Assembly (NCBI GenBank): GCA_030652475.1
Contig: JAUSAO010000135.1
Coordinates: 1 to 58,279, forward strand
Direction: 5' to 3'
From: Gallionella sp.
GTDB taxonomy: Bacteria; Pseudomonadota; Gammaproteobacteria; Burkholderiales; Gallionellaceae
DNA: 58,279 nt
The notes under the pieces were generated by a model, which was given only the letters and a program-made list of their open reading frames with translations, was not told the DNA's origin and made no database searches. How positions within the stretch are numbered: the first letter of the stretch is position 1; each line of letters opens with the position of its first letter. This document shows positions 16,540 through 24,212 of this stretch, in pieces. The position numbers and the translations under genes are program-made.

Positions 16540-16576
16540 GTTAACTGTGAAAGCGATGTTAATGTTCACAGTTAAC
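16540..16576 (+). promoter_or_regulatory. Paired enhancer sites (UAS) upstream of yhcC-ubiUVT
   Basis: GTTAACTGTGAA (16540-16551) and TTCACAGTTAAC (16565-16576) are exact inverse copies separated by 13 nt. Half-site consensus and start-to-start distance (25 bp) equal those of the site at 14383-14419. The centre is about 82 bp upstream of the sigma-54 promoter and close to the divergent activator start. Confidence 0.82.
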
Positions 16577-16639
16577 AGTGTCAACCAGAATTTAAAACAG
16601 GAATAATTTTAGTTCTTTGATTTTAATATATAAATATAT

Positions 16640-16655
16640 TGGCATGGTTGTTGCA
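16640..16655 (+). promoter_or_regulatory. Sigma-54 promoter for yhcC-ubiUVT
   Basis: TGGCATGGTTGTTGCA is a full match to the -24/-12 consensus. The upstream DNA is very AT-rich. Transcription would start near 16667 and read into the radical SAM gene at 16862 and the ubi genes behind it. Confidence 0.85.
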
Positions 16656-16716
16656 CTGAGTAACTGCATGACTAGGCGTTGCGGAGCGTGGCGCACAGCT
16701 TGTTTTTGCAGCCGCG

Positions 16717-16747
16717 CTCACGCTGAAATCGACAATAACAGCGTGAG
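16717..16747 (+). other. Leader hairpin ahead of yhcC
   Basis: CTCACGCTG (16717-16725) and CAGCGTGAG (16739-16747) form a perfect 9-bp stem with a 13-nt loop in the 5' leader. No T tract follows, so simple termination is unlikely. Post-transcriptional control is possible but unproven. Confidence 0.45.
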
Positions 16748-16861
16748 GGTTATAGGCGGATGAGATTTAGCCACGGGGGTGTATAGTTGCAATGACTTTA
16801 GTGTCCAGGGAGCTTCATTTGAGTACCTCATTTCGGCATTTTGACCTTTGCGGCCTGAATC

Positions 16862-17782
16862 ATGGCGCTCTCTGATTACGTCCACACCTTTGGTCAATAC
16901 CTGCTCAAGCGACACGGCGAACGGGTACACAAGATCGCCCTGGATGCCGGGTTTACCTGCCCCAATCGGGATGGCAGCAAGGGAATTGGCGGGTGTACGT
17001 TCTGCAACAACAATTCATTCAGCCCTAACGGACAGAAACAGCGTGAGCTGGAAGAACAGCTCGACAGCGGGCGGCGTGCCATCACCAAACGTACCCGGGC
17101 AAAAAAATATCTTGCCTATTTTCAGGCCTATACCAATACCTATGCTGATGTGGCGGAGCTCGATGCCCTGTATCGCCAGGCCATGACGCAACAAGACATC
17201 GTTGGTCTTTGTGTGGGTACGCGACCAGACTGTGTGTCCGGAGAGGTGCTTGATCTGCTTGCAGGCTACCTCGACGAAGGTCGCATCGTGTGGCTGGAAC
17301 TCGGCCTGCAATCGGCCTTCGACGAGACACTGAGGCGTGTCAACCGCGGCCACGGTTTGCAGGAGTACCGCACTGTCGCGGTTGAAGCGCGACGACGTGG
17401 CATACCGCTATGCACCCACCTGATTCTCGGTCTGCCGGGGGAAGATGAATCGCATTATCGTGCCAGTCTCGATACTGTACTGGACATCGGCGTGGACGGA
17501 CTCAAGCTGCATGCCTTGCATGTGGTGAAACAAACCGTGCTTGCCAACCAGTGGCGCCGCGGCGAATACCAGCCACTGGAGCGCGAGGCGTATATCCGGC
17601 ATGCCTGTGATTTGATTGAACGCACGCCGCAACACATCGTGTATCACCGTGTGACCGGCACCGCCGCCAAAGACATATTGTTGGCACCGGAATGGTGTTC
17701 AGAGAAATGGAATATACTCAACGGCATCGAGTTTGAACTGAAGCGACGCGGCCACCGTCAGGGTTCCAGAGTCGGATCCTGA
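16862..17782 (+). CDS. YhcC-like radical SAM protein
   Basis: A 306-residue radical SAM protein of the YhcC/TIGR01212 type. The N-terminus (GERVHKIALDAGFTCPNRDG, then GGCTFCNN) carries the family's unusual cluster motif, where the first cysteine is widely separated from the CxxC. Downstream are GTRPDC and the LELGLQSAFD and HLILGLPGE segments typical of a TIM-barrel radical SAM enzyme. The reaction of this family is not established. It has a weak ribosome binding site, follows a sigma-54 promoter, and precedes ubiU by 45 nt. Co-regulation with UbiUVT suggests it works under low oxygen. Confidence 0.87.
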   Translation: MALSDYVHTFGQYLLKRHGERVHKIALDAGFTCPNRDGSKGIGGCTFCNNNSFSPNGQKQRELEEQLDSGRRAITKRTRAKKYLAYFQAYTNTYADVAELDALYRQAMTQQDIVGLCVGTRPDCVSGEVLDLLAGYLDEGRIVWLELGLQSAFDETLRRVNRGHGLQEYRTVAVEARRRGIPLCTHLILGLPGEDESHYRASLDTVLDIGVDGLKLHALHVVKQTVLANQWRRGEYQPLEREAYIRHACDLIERTPQHIVYHRVTGTAAKDILLAPEWCSEKWNILNGIEFELKRRGHRQGSRVGS

Positions 17783-17827
17783 GTTAACGTGAAACACGCG
17801 TATTGATCGTTAGGGAGGAGAAACGGG

Positions 17828-18838
17828 ATGCAGTCTGACAAGATCGAACTGGTGTGTCCGGCAGGCAGTCTGCCGGCGTTAAAAACGGCCATAGACCACG
17901 GTGCGGATTGCGTCTATATGGGATTCCGCGACGACACCAACGCGCGTAATTTTACCGGCCTTAATTTCAGCTTTGACAACGCAAAAGAGGGCGTGCGTTA
18001 CGCCCACGCAAAAGGCAGGAAAGTGCTGCTGGCGCTGAACACTTACCCCCAGGCCGATGGCTGGCAACGCTGGAAGACTGCAATTGATAACGCTGCTGAA
18101 CTGGGCATGGATGCGGTTATTCTGGCTGACCCCGGATTGATGCAGTATGCTGCAAAAAATCATCCCGATCTGCGCCTGCACCTTTCGGTGCAAGGCTCGG
18201 CCACCAACTATGAAGCCATCAACTTTTACCATGAGATGTTCGGTATCCGGCGCGCCGTGGTGCCACGCGTGCTGGCGCTGGCGCAGGTTGAACAACTGAT
18301 GGCCGGCACGCCGGTGGAAATAGAGTTATTTGGTTTCGGCGGCTTGTGCGTCATGGTGGAAGGGCGTTGCGCCCTGTCTTCCTACGCCACCGGTGATTCT
18401 CCCAACACCCGCGGCGTGTGCTCGCCACCCAAATCAGTGCGCTGGCAGGAAACGCCCAAAGGGCTGGAATCGCGCCTTAACGGTATCCTGATTGACCGTT
18501 ATGATCCTGAAGAAAAGGCGGGCTATCCCACGCTGTGCAAAGGCCGCTTTGATGTGGAGGGCGAGACCTATTATGCCATTGAGGAGCCTACCAGCCTCAA
18601 CACACTGGAACTGCTGCCAAAATTGATGAGCATGGGGATTGCCGCGATCAAGATTGAAGGGCGTCAGCGCAGTCCTGCCTACGTTGAGCAGGTCACCAGG
18701 GTTTGGCGCCAGGCAATCGATAGTTGCCGGCGAGACACGCAATCCTTTGCCGTCAAGCCCGCGTGGATGACGGAACTGGGCAAAGTTTCCGAAGGGCAGC
18801 AACAGACTCTGGGCGCTTACTATCGCCCCTGGAAATAA
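17828..18838 (+). CDS. ubiU: O2-independent ubiquinone hydroxylation protein UbiU
   Basis: A 336-residue U32-family protein. With UbiV it hydroxylates the ubiquinone ring without oxygen, using prephenate as oxygen donor in the known system. The four cysteines expected to hold a [4Fe-4S] cluster are present: GGLCVMVEGRC, TRGVC and TLCKGRF. The U32 signature ELFGFGGLCVMVEGRCALSS is intact. AGGGAGGAG is a strong ribosome binding site just before the ATG. It is followed by ubiV with a 3-nt gap. In E. coli these genes depend on Fnr; here the only visible promoter is sigma-54-dependent. Confidence 0.94.
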   Translation: MQSDKIELVCPAGSLPALKTAIDHGADCVYMGFRDDTNARNFTGLNFSFDNAKEGVRYAHAKGRKVLLALNTYPQADGWQRWKTAIDNAAELGMDAVILADPGLMQYAAKNHPDLRLHLSVQGSATNYEAINFYHEMFGIRRAVVPRVLALAQVEQLMAGTPVEIELFGFGGLCVMVEGRCALSSYATGDSPNTRGVCSPPKSVRWQETPKGLESRLNGILIDRYDPEEKAGYPTLCKGRFDVEGETYYAIEEPTSLNTLELLPKLMSMGIAAIKIEGRQRSPAYVEQVTRVWRQAIDSCRRDTQSFAVKPAWMTELGKVSEGQQQTLGAYYRPWK

Positions 18839-18841
18839 GAT

Positions 18842-19732
18842 ATGAAATTAGCCATCGGCCCGGTTCTCTACTATTGGGATCGCGACACCCTGCTCAATTT
18901 TTACGATCAGATGGCTGACGCGCCGGTGGATATCATCTACCTGGGCGAGACCGTCTGTTCACGCCGTCACTTGCTGCGCCTGCAGGATTATCTGGATGTT
19001 GCGGAACGCCTGGTCGCCGCCGGCAAGGAGGTGGTGATTGCGACGCAGACACTGATTGAGTCTGAATACGATGTCAAGACCCTGCGCAGGATTGCGGGCA
19101 ACGAAAAATTTCGCGTTGAGGCCAATGATATGGGGGCGGTGCGTCTGCTGGCGAACAAGACCCCGTTCGTGGCGGGCTCGACCCTGAATATTTTCAATTC
19201 ACAAACGCTTGATTTGCTTGCCGGACTGGGCGCGACGCGCTGGGTAATGCCAGTGGAAATGTCACGCGTTGCGCTCGCCTCCGTACTGCAGCAGCGCCAA
19301 TCCACCCCTGAAACTGAAGTGTTTGCCTACGGACGCCTGCCACTGGCTTTTTCGGCACGTTGCTTTACCGCACGTCACCATAATTTGCAGAAAGACGACT
19401 GCCAGTTCAAGTGTCTCGATTATGAGGATGGACTTGCCCTGAAAACGCGTGAAGGACAGCCTTTTCTGACGTTGAACGGTATTCAGACCCAGTCGGCGCT
19501 GGTACACAATCTGATTGGTGAGTTAGACTCCCTGCAGGATGCAGGGGTAGATGTGGTGCGCGTCAGCCCGCAAGCTCACCACAGCGGAGAGATATTGCGC
19601 CTGTTCCGGGAATGCATGGAGCAACGCCTGACACCCGCACAGGCCTTGTCGCAAATTGAAGGATTGATGCCGGCGGCATCCTGCAACGGCTATTGGCACG
19701 ACAAACCCGGCCTTGAATTCATAAACCGTTAG
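18842..19732 (+). CDS. ubiV: O2-independent ubiquinone hydroxylation protein UbiV
   Basis: A 296-residue U32-family partner of UbiU. Cluster ligands match the known pattern: C39 in GETVCSRRH, then the group SARCFTARH and DDCQFKCLD. The two proteins form a heterodimer with one [4Fe-4S] cluster each. The gene begins 3 nt after ubiU and is followed 24 nt later by ubiT. Presence of the set implies the organism makes ubiquinone during anoxic respiration, for example on nitrogen oxides. Confidence 0.94.
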   Translation: MKLAIGPVLYYWDRDTLLNFYDQMADAPVDIIYLGETVCSRRHLLRLQDYLDVAERLVAAGKEVVIATQTLIESEYDVKTLRRIAGNEKFRVEANDMGAVRLLANKTPFVAGSTLNIFNSQTLDLLAGLGATRWVMPVEMSRVALASVLQQRQSTPETEVFAYGRLPLAFSARCFTARHHNLQKDDCQFKCLDYEDGLALKTREGQPFLTLNGIQTQSALVHNLIGELDSLQDAGVDVVRVSPQAHHSGEILRLFRECMEQRLTPAQALSQIEGLMPAASCNGYWHDKPGLEFINR

Positions 19733-19756
19733 CAATTATCGAGGGAGGTGCGCAGT

Positions 19757-20221
19757 ATGAAACCGTTTTTAATTCCGCAGCCCATCAGTGCACTTATGTC
19801 ACTGCTGCCACAATATCCTCACACGCTGATTTTTACCCGTGCCGTCAATCTGGCGCTGAACGACAGGCTGCGTGATGAAGTCTGGCAGCCCCTGCACGGC
19901 AAACGGGTCTGCATACGCGTCAAGGATGCCGGTATCGCGTTTCACTTCACGCTGGATGCGAGCGGTATGCTCGCCCGCCATGCGGTTGCCCGACCCGATC
20001 TCACCATCAGTGCCAGCGCCCAGGATTTTTTTCTGCTGGCCTTGCGCAAGGAAGACCCGGATACCCTGTTTTTCAGTCGCCGCCTGCTCATGGAGGGTGA
20101 CACCGAACTGGGCCTGCTGGTGAAAAATACGCTGGATGCCATGGAATTGCCTCCACTGGATTTTCACGCCTTGCTGCCTGCGCGCCTGCTTGGCCGACTG
20201 CGTACACGTCTGCTGGCGTAA
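19757..20221 (+). CDS. ubiT: UbiT, SCP2-domain ubiquinone accessory factor
   Basis: A 154-residue SCP2/YhbT-type protein. The start is ATG 19757 with GGGAGG upstream; the upstream GTG at 19748 overlaps that ribosome binding site. The SCP2 lipid-binding fold is seen in DRLRDEVWQPLHGKRVCIRV, GIAFHFTLD, and the DLTISASAQDFFLLA segment. UbiT binds isoprenoid lipids and replaces UbiJ as scaffold for the anaerobic ubiquinone pathway. It ends the yhcC-ubiU-ubiV-ubiT operon. Confidence 0.9.
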   Translation: MKPFLIPQPISALMSLLPQYPHTLIFTRAVNLALNDRLRDEVWQPLHGKRVCIRVKDAGIAFHFTLDASGMLARHAVARPDLTISASAQDFFLLALRKEDPDTLFFSRRLLMEGDTELGLLVKNTLDAMELPPLDFHALLPARLLGRLRTRLLA

Positions 20222-20360
20222 TTCAAGGTGGCATACAGACAGGGCGGTATACACCGGGCTGCCCTCGTCAGACAGACGCCAGCCCGGCATGGCTGGTCAC
20301 CACAGTAATTTATCCAGAAAACCGCAGTTGCCCATATCCGGATAAAAAACTTTTCAAGGT

Positions 20361-21215
20361 TTATGTAAAAACGCGTTCGCCGATTGATGCCGCAGTGCCT
20401 TCCAGTTGGGGAATCTGAGCCTGCCCCATCGCCCGGATATTCACCGTCACCTGTGCGTCGAGTTTACGCCGCGTGATGGTAGGCCCGGCTCCCCTCAGTA
20501 CCTTGCAGAAGTTGTAGGTGAATACCCCCCGTACCGCACCCCCGATCGAAGTTTCTGCCGAAGTCTGGTTGTCACGGCAACCGCTCCACAGCACATGATT
20601 CAGCACGGGCAGGGCGACAGCATCCTTTGTCCCGCCAATTTCTCTGCGTCTGAGTATGCCGCGCGTCGGCAGTGAAGGATTGGTGTCGATAAAGAAACCC
20701 CAGTCTATCGGCGGCTCGACGTAACGCGAGGTGCTGGCCTGCACACCGGGTAAGGTATCTATGCTCCCCCGCGTTGCACTGCCGGAATGGCAGGAATCGA
20801 AGATGATGTCCAGATTGACTCCGGCAGGAAGCGCGTTCAGCGCAGCGCGAAAATCGTCATCCTTGATCATGCCTGCCGTCGCATAGTCGTGCGGGCAGAT
20901 GGTCTCATCACGGCCGTCCGGCTCATCTCCGCTGGTATCTACCATTTGCGAGCCATGCCCCGAGTAATAAAACACCAGGACATCGCCCTTGGCCGCTTTG
21001 CTGCATAGCCATTTCAGGCCAGTGACGATCGCAGCCCGGGTTGCCCTGCCGTCAGTGAGTATCTGCATCGTTGCGGGTGTGGCCGGTACGATGCCCAGGG
21101 CGCTTAGCGTGTTCGCCATGTCGCGGACATCATTTACGCAGCCGCGCAAATCAGGCCCGCCTGCTCCGACGGGTGCATAGTCATTGATTCCAATCAGCAA
21201 TGCTTTTCTTTTCAT
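20361..21215 (-). CDS. Metacaspase-type (C14) cysteine protease
   Basis: A 284-residue caspase-like protein made of the p20-like domain and a short C-terminal part. The catalytic dyad is intact: His87 in YYSGHGSQ and Cys142 in IIFDSCHSGS. The start MKRKALLIGINDY and LRGCVNDVRDMANTL are typical. No signal peptide or membrane segment, so it is cytoplasmic. Bacterial metacaspases cleave after Arg/Lys and are often calcium-dependent; roles include stress, cell death and defence. It has no obvious partner (no APAF-like, TIR or receptor gene beside it) and converges on ubiT. Confidence 0.92.
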   Translation of the reverse strand: MKRKALLIGINDYAPVGAGGPDLRGCVNDVRDMANTLSALGIVPATPATMQILTDGRATRAAIVTGLKWLCSKAAKGDVLVFYYSGHGSQMVDTSGDEPDGRDETICPHDYATAGMIKDDDFRAALNALPAGVNLDIIFDSCHSGSATRGSIDTLPGVQASTSRYVEPPIDWGFFIDTNPSLPTRGILRRREIGGTKDAVALPVLNHVLWSGCRDNQTSAETSIGGAVRGVFTYNFCKVLRGAGPTITRRKLDAQVTVNIRAMGQAQIPQLEGTAASIGERVFT

Positions 21216-21363
21216 GATCGTATCTCCTGAATTAATTTGTATTCCGGTTTCGGAAATGACATAAATAAAACGGACAGAGGCAAAAGCCGGAAAATGTCCG
21301 TGGAGAAATTAGAACACGGTGCCTGATTGGATGATATATGTCTGATTATCTAGGTAATTAAGC

Positions 21364-24078
21364 CTATGGCTGCGATGTGGCAGGGAATAATTCTGCCCAC
21401 AGTCGCAGGCTGGCGCTGATGTCAATCTCGCCCGGCGCGACACGACAGGGGGTAACATCATTGAGCCGCATGCGATGCTGGGTCTGGCGCAGCGTGCGGT
21501 ACAAATTGCGAACCTGCTCGGCAAGCTTTTCGTTAATCAGGCCGTATTCAGCTGCTATTTTCAGTAAGGCCAGATTGCCGTCATTGACGGTAAGTTGCGG
21601 ATAGGCATGCGCGTGGGCGAGCACCAGGTATTGCACCATGAATTCGATGTCCACCATGCCGCCACGGTCATGTTTGATGTCGAATAAGTCGCTGCGGTTG
21701 GGATGTCCATCGTGCATTTTCTGTCGCATGGACAGAATTTCAGCGCGTAATTTTTCGATGTCACGCGGCAGGCTGAGCACATGCTGGCGTATGCGTTCAA
21801 ATTCCGCGCCCACCCGGCTGTCGCCCGCACTGAAACGGGCGCGGGTCAATGCCTGATGTTCCCATACCCAGGCCTGGCTTTGCTGATATTCGGCAAATGC
21901 CGCGACGGAACTCACCAACAGGCCGCTCGCGCCGTTCGGTCGCAGGCGTAAATCGGTTTCATACAAACGCCCCGATGCGGTGTAGCTGCCCAGCATGGAG
22001 TTGATGCGCATTCCCAGCCTGGCATAGTTTTCCTGCGCGTCCGCATGCTCGTCGTCATACAGGAAAATCATGTCGATATCGGAGGCATAGCCCATTTCCT
22101 TGCCGCCCAGTTTTCCATAGCTGATGATGGCAAAGCTGGCTTTATCGCAGTGCCGTTTGCGCGCTCCCGCCCAGGCTAACATCAACACATGGCGCAGGAC
22201 CAGATCAGCCAATTCGCTTAAATGGTCGCTGAGTTTCTCCAGTGGCAGCAGGCCTTGCAAATCCATCGCCAGCAAGTGAAAAATCTGTTCCTGCTGGACA
22301 TAATGCAGCACTTCCAGTTGCCGCTCGGCATCGTTTGCGTGCTCGCCAAGCCGCGCCTGCATATCAAGTTCAATTTGCGGCCATTGCGGCGGCTGATACA
22401 GTTCGCGCGCATCCAGCAACTCGTCAAACAGTGCCGGATGGTGCGCCAGGTAGCCGGCCGCCCAGCTGCTGGATGAAACCAGCCGGATCAGGCGCTGCAA
22501 CGCCTGCGGGTATTCGGCAAGGAAGGCCAGATAGGAGGCGCGACGACTGATCGCCTCCAGCAAGGCCAGCATGCGTGACAGGGTGGCATCGGGATCACTG
22601 TATTGCGCGCTCAGGGTAATGAATTGCGGGATCAGCTGGTCCAGGCGTTGCCGTCCCAGATTAGATAATTGCCGGTAACGTGAACTGACGCGCATCTGCA
22701 ACAGGCGCTGCGCGCTGTCCGGCGCGGTGCGGTAAGCCAGATTTTCCAGACCCTGAGTCAATTCATCGGCGCTGATATCTTCGCGCCAGAGTTGTGCATT
22801 ATTTTGCTCTTGCGTGGTTTCGCCGAAAATTTGCTCGAATTGCTGGCTGACCAGTGCGCGATGACGGTCAAGCACGTGCAGCAGCGCGGCATAATCGGCA
22901 TAAGCCATGGCTGTGGCGATGATTTGCTGATCTTCGGGCTTTTCCGGTAATTCCTGAGTCTGCTGGTCATCCAGATATTGCAAACGATGTTCCAGATTGC
23001 GCAAAAAGACATAGGCTGCATCCAGATCAGCCACGACGCGGGCTGATAATTGTCCGTTTTCAGCCAGTTGTTTGAGCACTTGCCGGGTGGGCAGGATGCG
23101 CAGTCGGGCATCCTGTCCGCCGCGTATCAGCTGAAACACCTGGGCGGTGAATTCGATTTCACGGATGCCGCCGGGTCCCAGCTTGATATTGCCCAGACGG
23201 TCGCGCCGTTGCACTTCCTGACGAATTTGCGCATGCAGTTTGCGCATCGAATCAATCGCACCGAAATCGAGGTATTTGCGAAATACGAAAGGCTGATACA
23301 AACGGTTTAATTCGACTATGCTGGCATGGGTGGCGGGCGCAATGACGCGCGCCTTGATCCAGGCATAGCGCTCCCATTCACGCCCCTGGCTGATCAGATA
23401 TTCTTCCAGTGCGGCAAAACTCATCACCAGCGGACCGCTGTCGCCATACGGACGCAGGCGCATGTCCACGCGGAACACGTAGCCGTCGCCGGTGGCTTCG
23501 TTGATGATATTGATCAGGCGGCGGCCCAGCCGGGTAAAAAACTCATGATTGCTGAGGGTGCGTGCGCCATTTGTCTCCCCTTCTTCCGCATACACAAAAA
23601 TGAGATCGATATCGGAAGAGACATTTAATTCACCGCCCCCCAGCTTGCCCATGCCGATAATCAGCAATTGCTGCGCGGTGTTGCTGAACGCGCCCAGCGG
23701 AGTGCCAAACTGTGCCTCCAGCGTTTGCATCAGGCAGACTTGCGCATGTTGTACCACGACCTCCGCCAGTGCCGTCATGGCCTGCATCACTTCATCCAGG
23801 TCCGCCAGGCCATTCAGATCGCGCAGAATCAGCTTGACCATCACTTGCTTGCGCAACCGGCGCACGGCGCGGGCCAGCGCCGTTTCATCCTGCAGATTGA
23901 GGCCGGACTGTTGTAACAAGGAGAGTATTTCGGTGCGGTTGCAGGGCGTGGTGTAATTTTCCTGCAACCAGTCGAGCAAAGCGGCATCCGCTTCCAGTAC
24001 GCGCCCGGCATAGCGGCTGCCATTCCGGGTTTTTTGTAACAGGGCGGCGAAGATAGGTAACGCGTTTTCAGTATTCAC
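21364..24078 (-). CDS. glnE: Bifunctional glutamine synthetase adenylyltransferase/removase
   Basis: A 904-residue GlnE that adds AMP to, and removes it from, glutamine synthetase in response to PII and glutamine, setting nitrogen assimilation. Two nucleotidyltransferase domains are seen: N-terminal deadenylylase (GMGKLGGGELNVSSDIDLIF) and C-terminal adenylylase (SYGKLGGKEMGYASDIDMIF), each followed by its helical GlnD-PII-UTase-like domain (e.g. PGGIREIEF and RGGMVDIEFMVQY). Length is close to the E. coli protein. A short divergent region separates it from the YhdP-like gene. Confidence 0.97.
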   Translation of the reverse strand: MNTENALPIFAALLQKTRNGSRYAGRVLEADAALLDWLQENYTTPCNRTEILSLLQQSGLNLQDETALARAVRRLRKQVMVKLILRDLNGLADLDEVMQAMTALAEVVVQHAQVCLMQTLEAQFGTPLGAFSNTAQQLLIIGMGKLGGGELNVSSDIDLIFVYAEEGETNGARTLSNHEFFTRLGRRLINIINEATGDGYVFRVDMRLRPYGDSGPLVMSFAALEEYLISQGREWERYAWIKARVIAPATHASIVELNRLYQPFVFRKYLDFGAIDSMRKLHAQIRQEVQRRDRLGNIKLGPGGIREIEFTAQVFQLIRGGQDARLRILPTRQVLKQLAENGQLSARVVADLDAAYVFLRNLEHRLQYLDDQQTQELPEKPEDQQIIATAMAYADYAALLHVLDRHRALVSQQFEQIFGETTQEQNNAQLWREDISADELTQGLENLAYRTAPDSAQRLLQMRVSSRYRQLSNLGRQRLDQLIPQFITLSAQYSDPDATLSRMLALLEAISRRASYLAFLAEYPQALQRLIRLVSSSSWAAGYLAHHPALFDELLDARELYQPPQWPQIELDMQARLGEHANDAERQLEVLHYVQQEQIFHLLAMDLQGLLPLEKLSDHLSELADLVLRHVLMLAWAGARKRHCDKASFAIISYGKLGGKEMGYASDIDMIFLYDDEHADAQENYARLGMRINSMLGSYTASGRLYETDLRLRPNGASGLLVSSVAAFAEYQQSQAWVWEHQALTRARFSAGDSRVGAEFERIRQHVLSLPRDIEKLRAEILSMRQKMHDGHPNRSDLFDIKHDRGGMVDIEFMVQYLVLAHAHAYPQLTVNDGNLALLKIAAEYGLINEKLAEQVRNLYRTLRQTQHRMRLNDVTPCRVAPGEIDISASLRLWAELFPATSQP

Positions 24079-24121
24079 AGGCAGATAGCGGGTCTGATAA
24101 GTTAGAATGCACTCTACCAGC

Positions 24122-24210
24122 CGTGAGTAGCCAGTGGCAAATGGTAAGTGATGACACTACTTACGACTGGCGACTCACCACTTTCGACTTGCAACTTACG
24201 ACTTACGATT
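24122..24210. repeat. Heptamer repeat tract A (inverted halves)
   Basis: From 24159 the sequence is seven heptamers of ACTTACG type in strict 7-nt register (ACTTACG, ACTGGCG, ACTCACC, ACTTTCG, ACTTGCA, ACTTACG, ACTTACG). The 37 nt before it read as heptamers of the inverse type (GTGAGTA, GCCAGTG, GCAAATG, GTAAGTG), so the tract can fold on itself. It fills the gap between glnE and the YhdP-like start codon. Confidence 0.8.
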
Positions 24211-24212
24211 CA

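Larger units (their letters stand above)
16516..16861. other. Divergent regulatory region between activator and yhcC-ubiUVT
   Basis: This 346-nt gene-free stretch holds the paired enhancer sites (16540-16576), an AT-rich bendable segment, a sigma-54 promoter (16640-16655) and a leader of roughly 195 nt containing a 9-bp hairpin. The organisation is that of a dedicated control region, not a decayed gene. Confidence 0.75.

Noticed and set aside
16516-16584. Upstream TTG start for the sigma-54 activator at 16584
   Set aside because: The extra residues are read through the enhancer site and do not resemble PAS N-termini. ATG 16515 directly precedes the PAS domain.
24122-24210. CRISPR array
   Set aside because: The unit is only 7 nt with no spacers and no cas genes.
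24123-24212. N-terminal extension of the YhdP-like protein
   Set aside because: The extension is translated heptamer repeat, and the family start with its membrane anchor begins at 24213.
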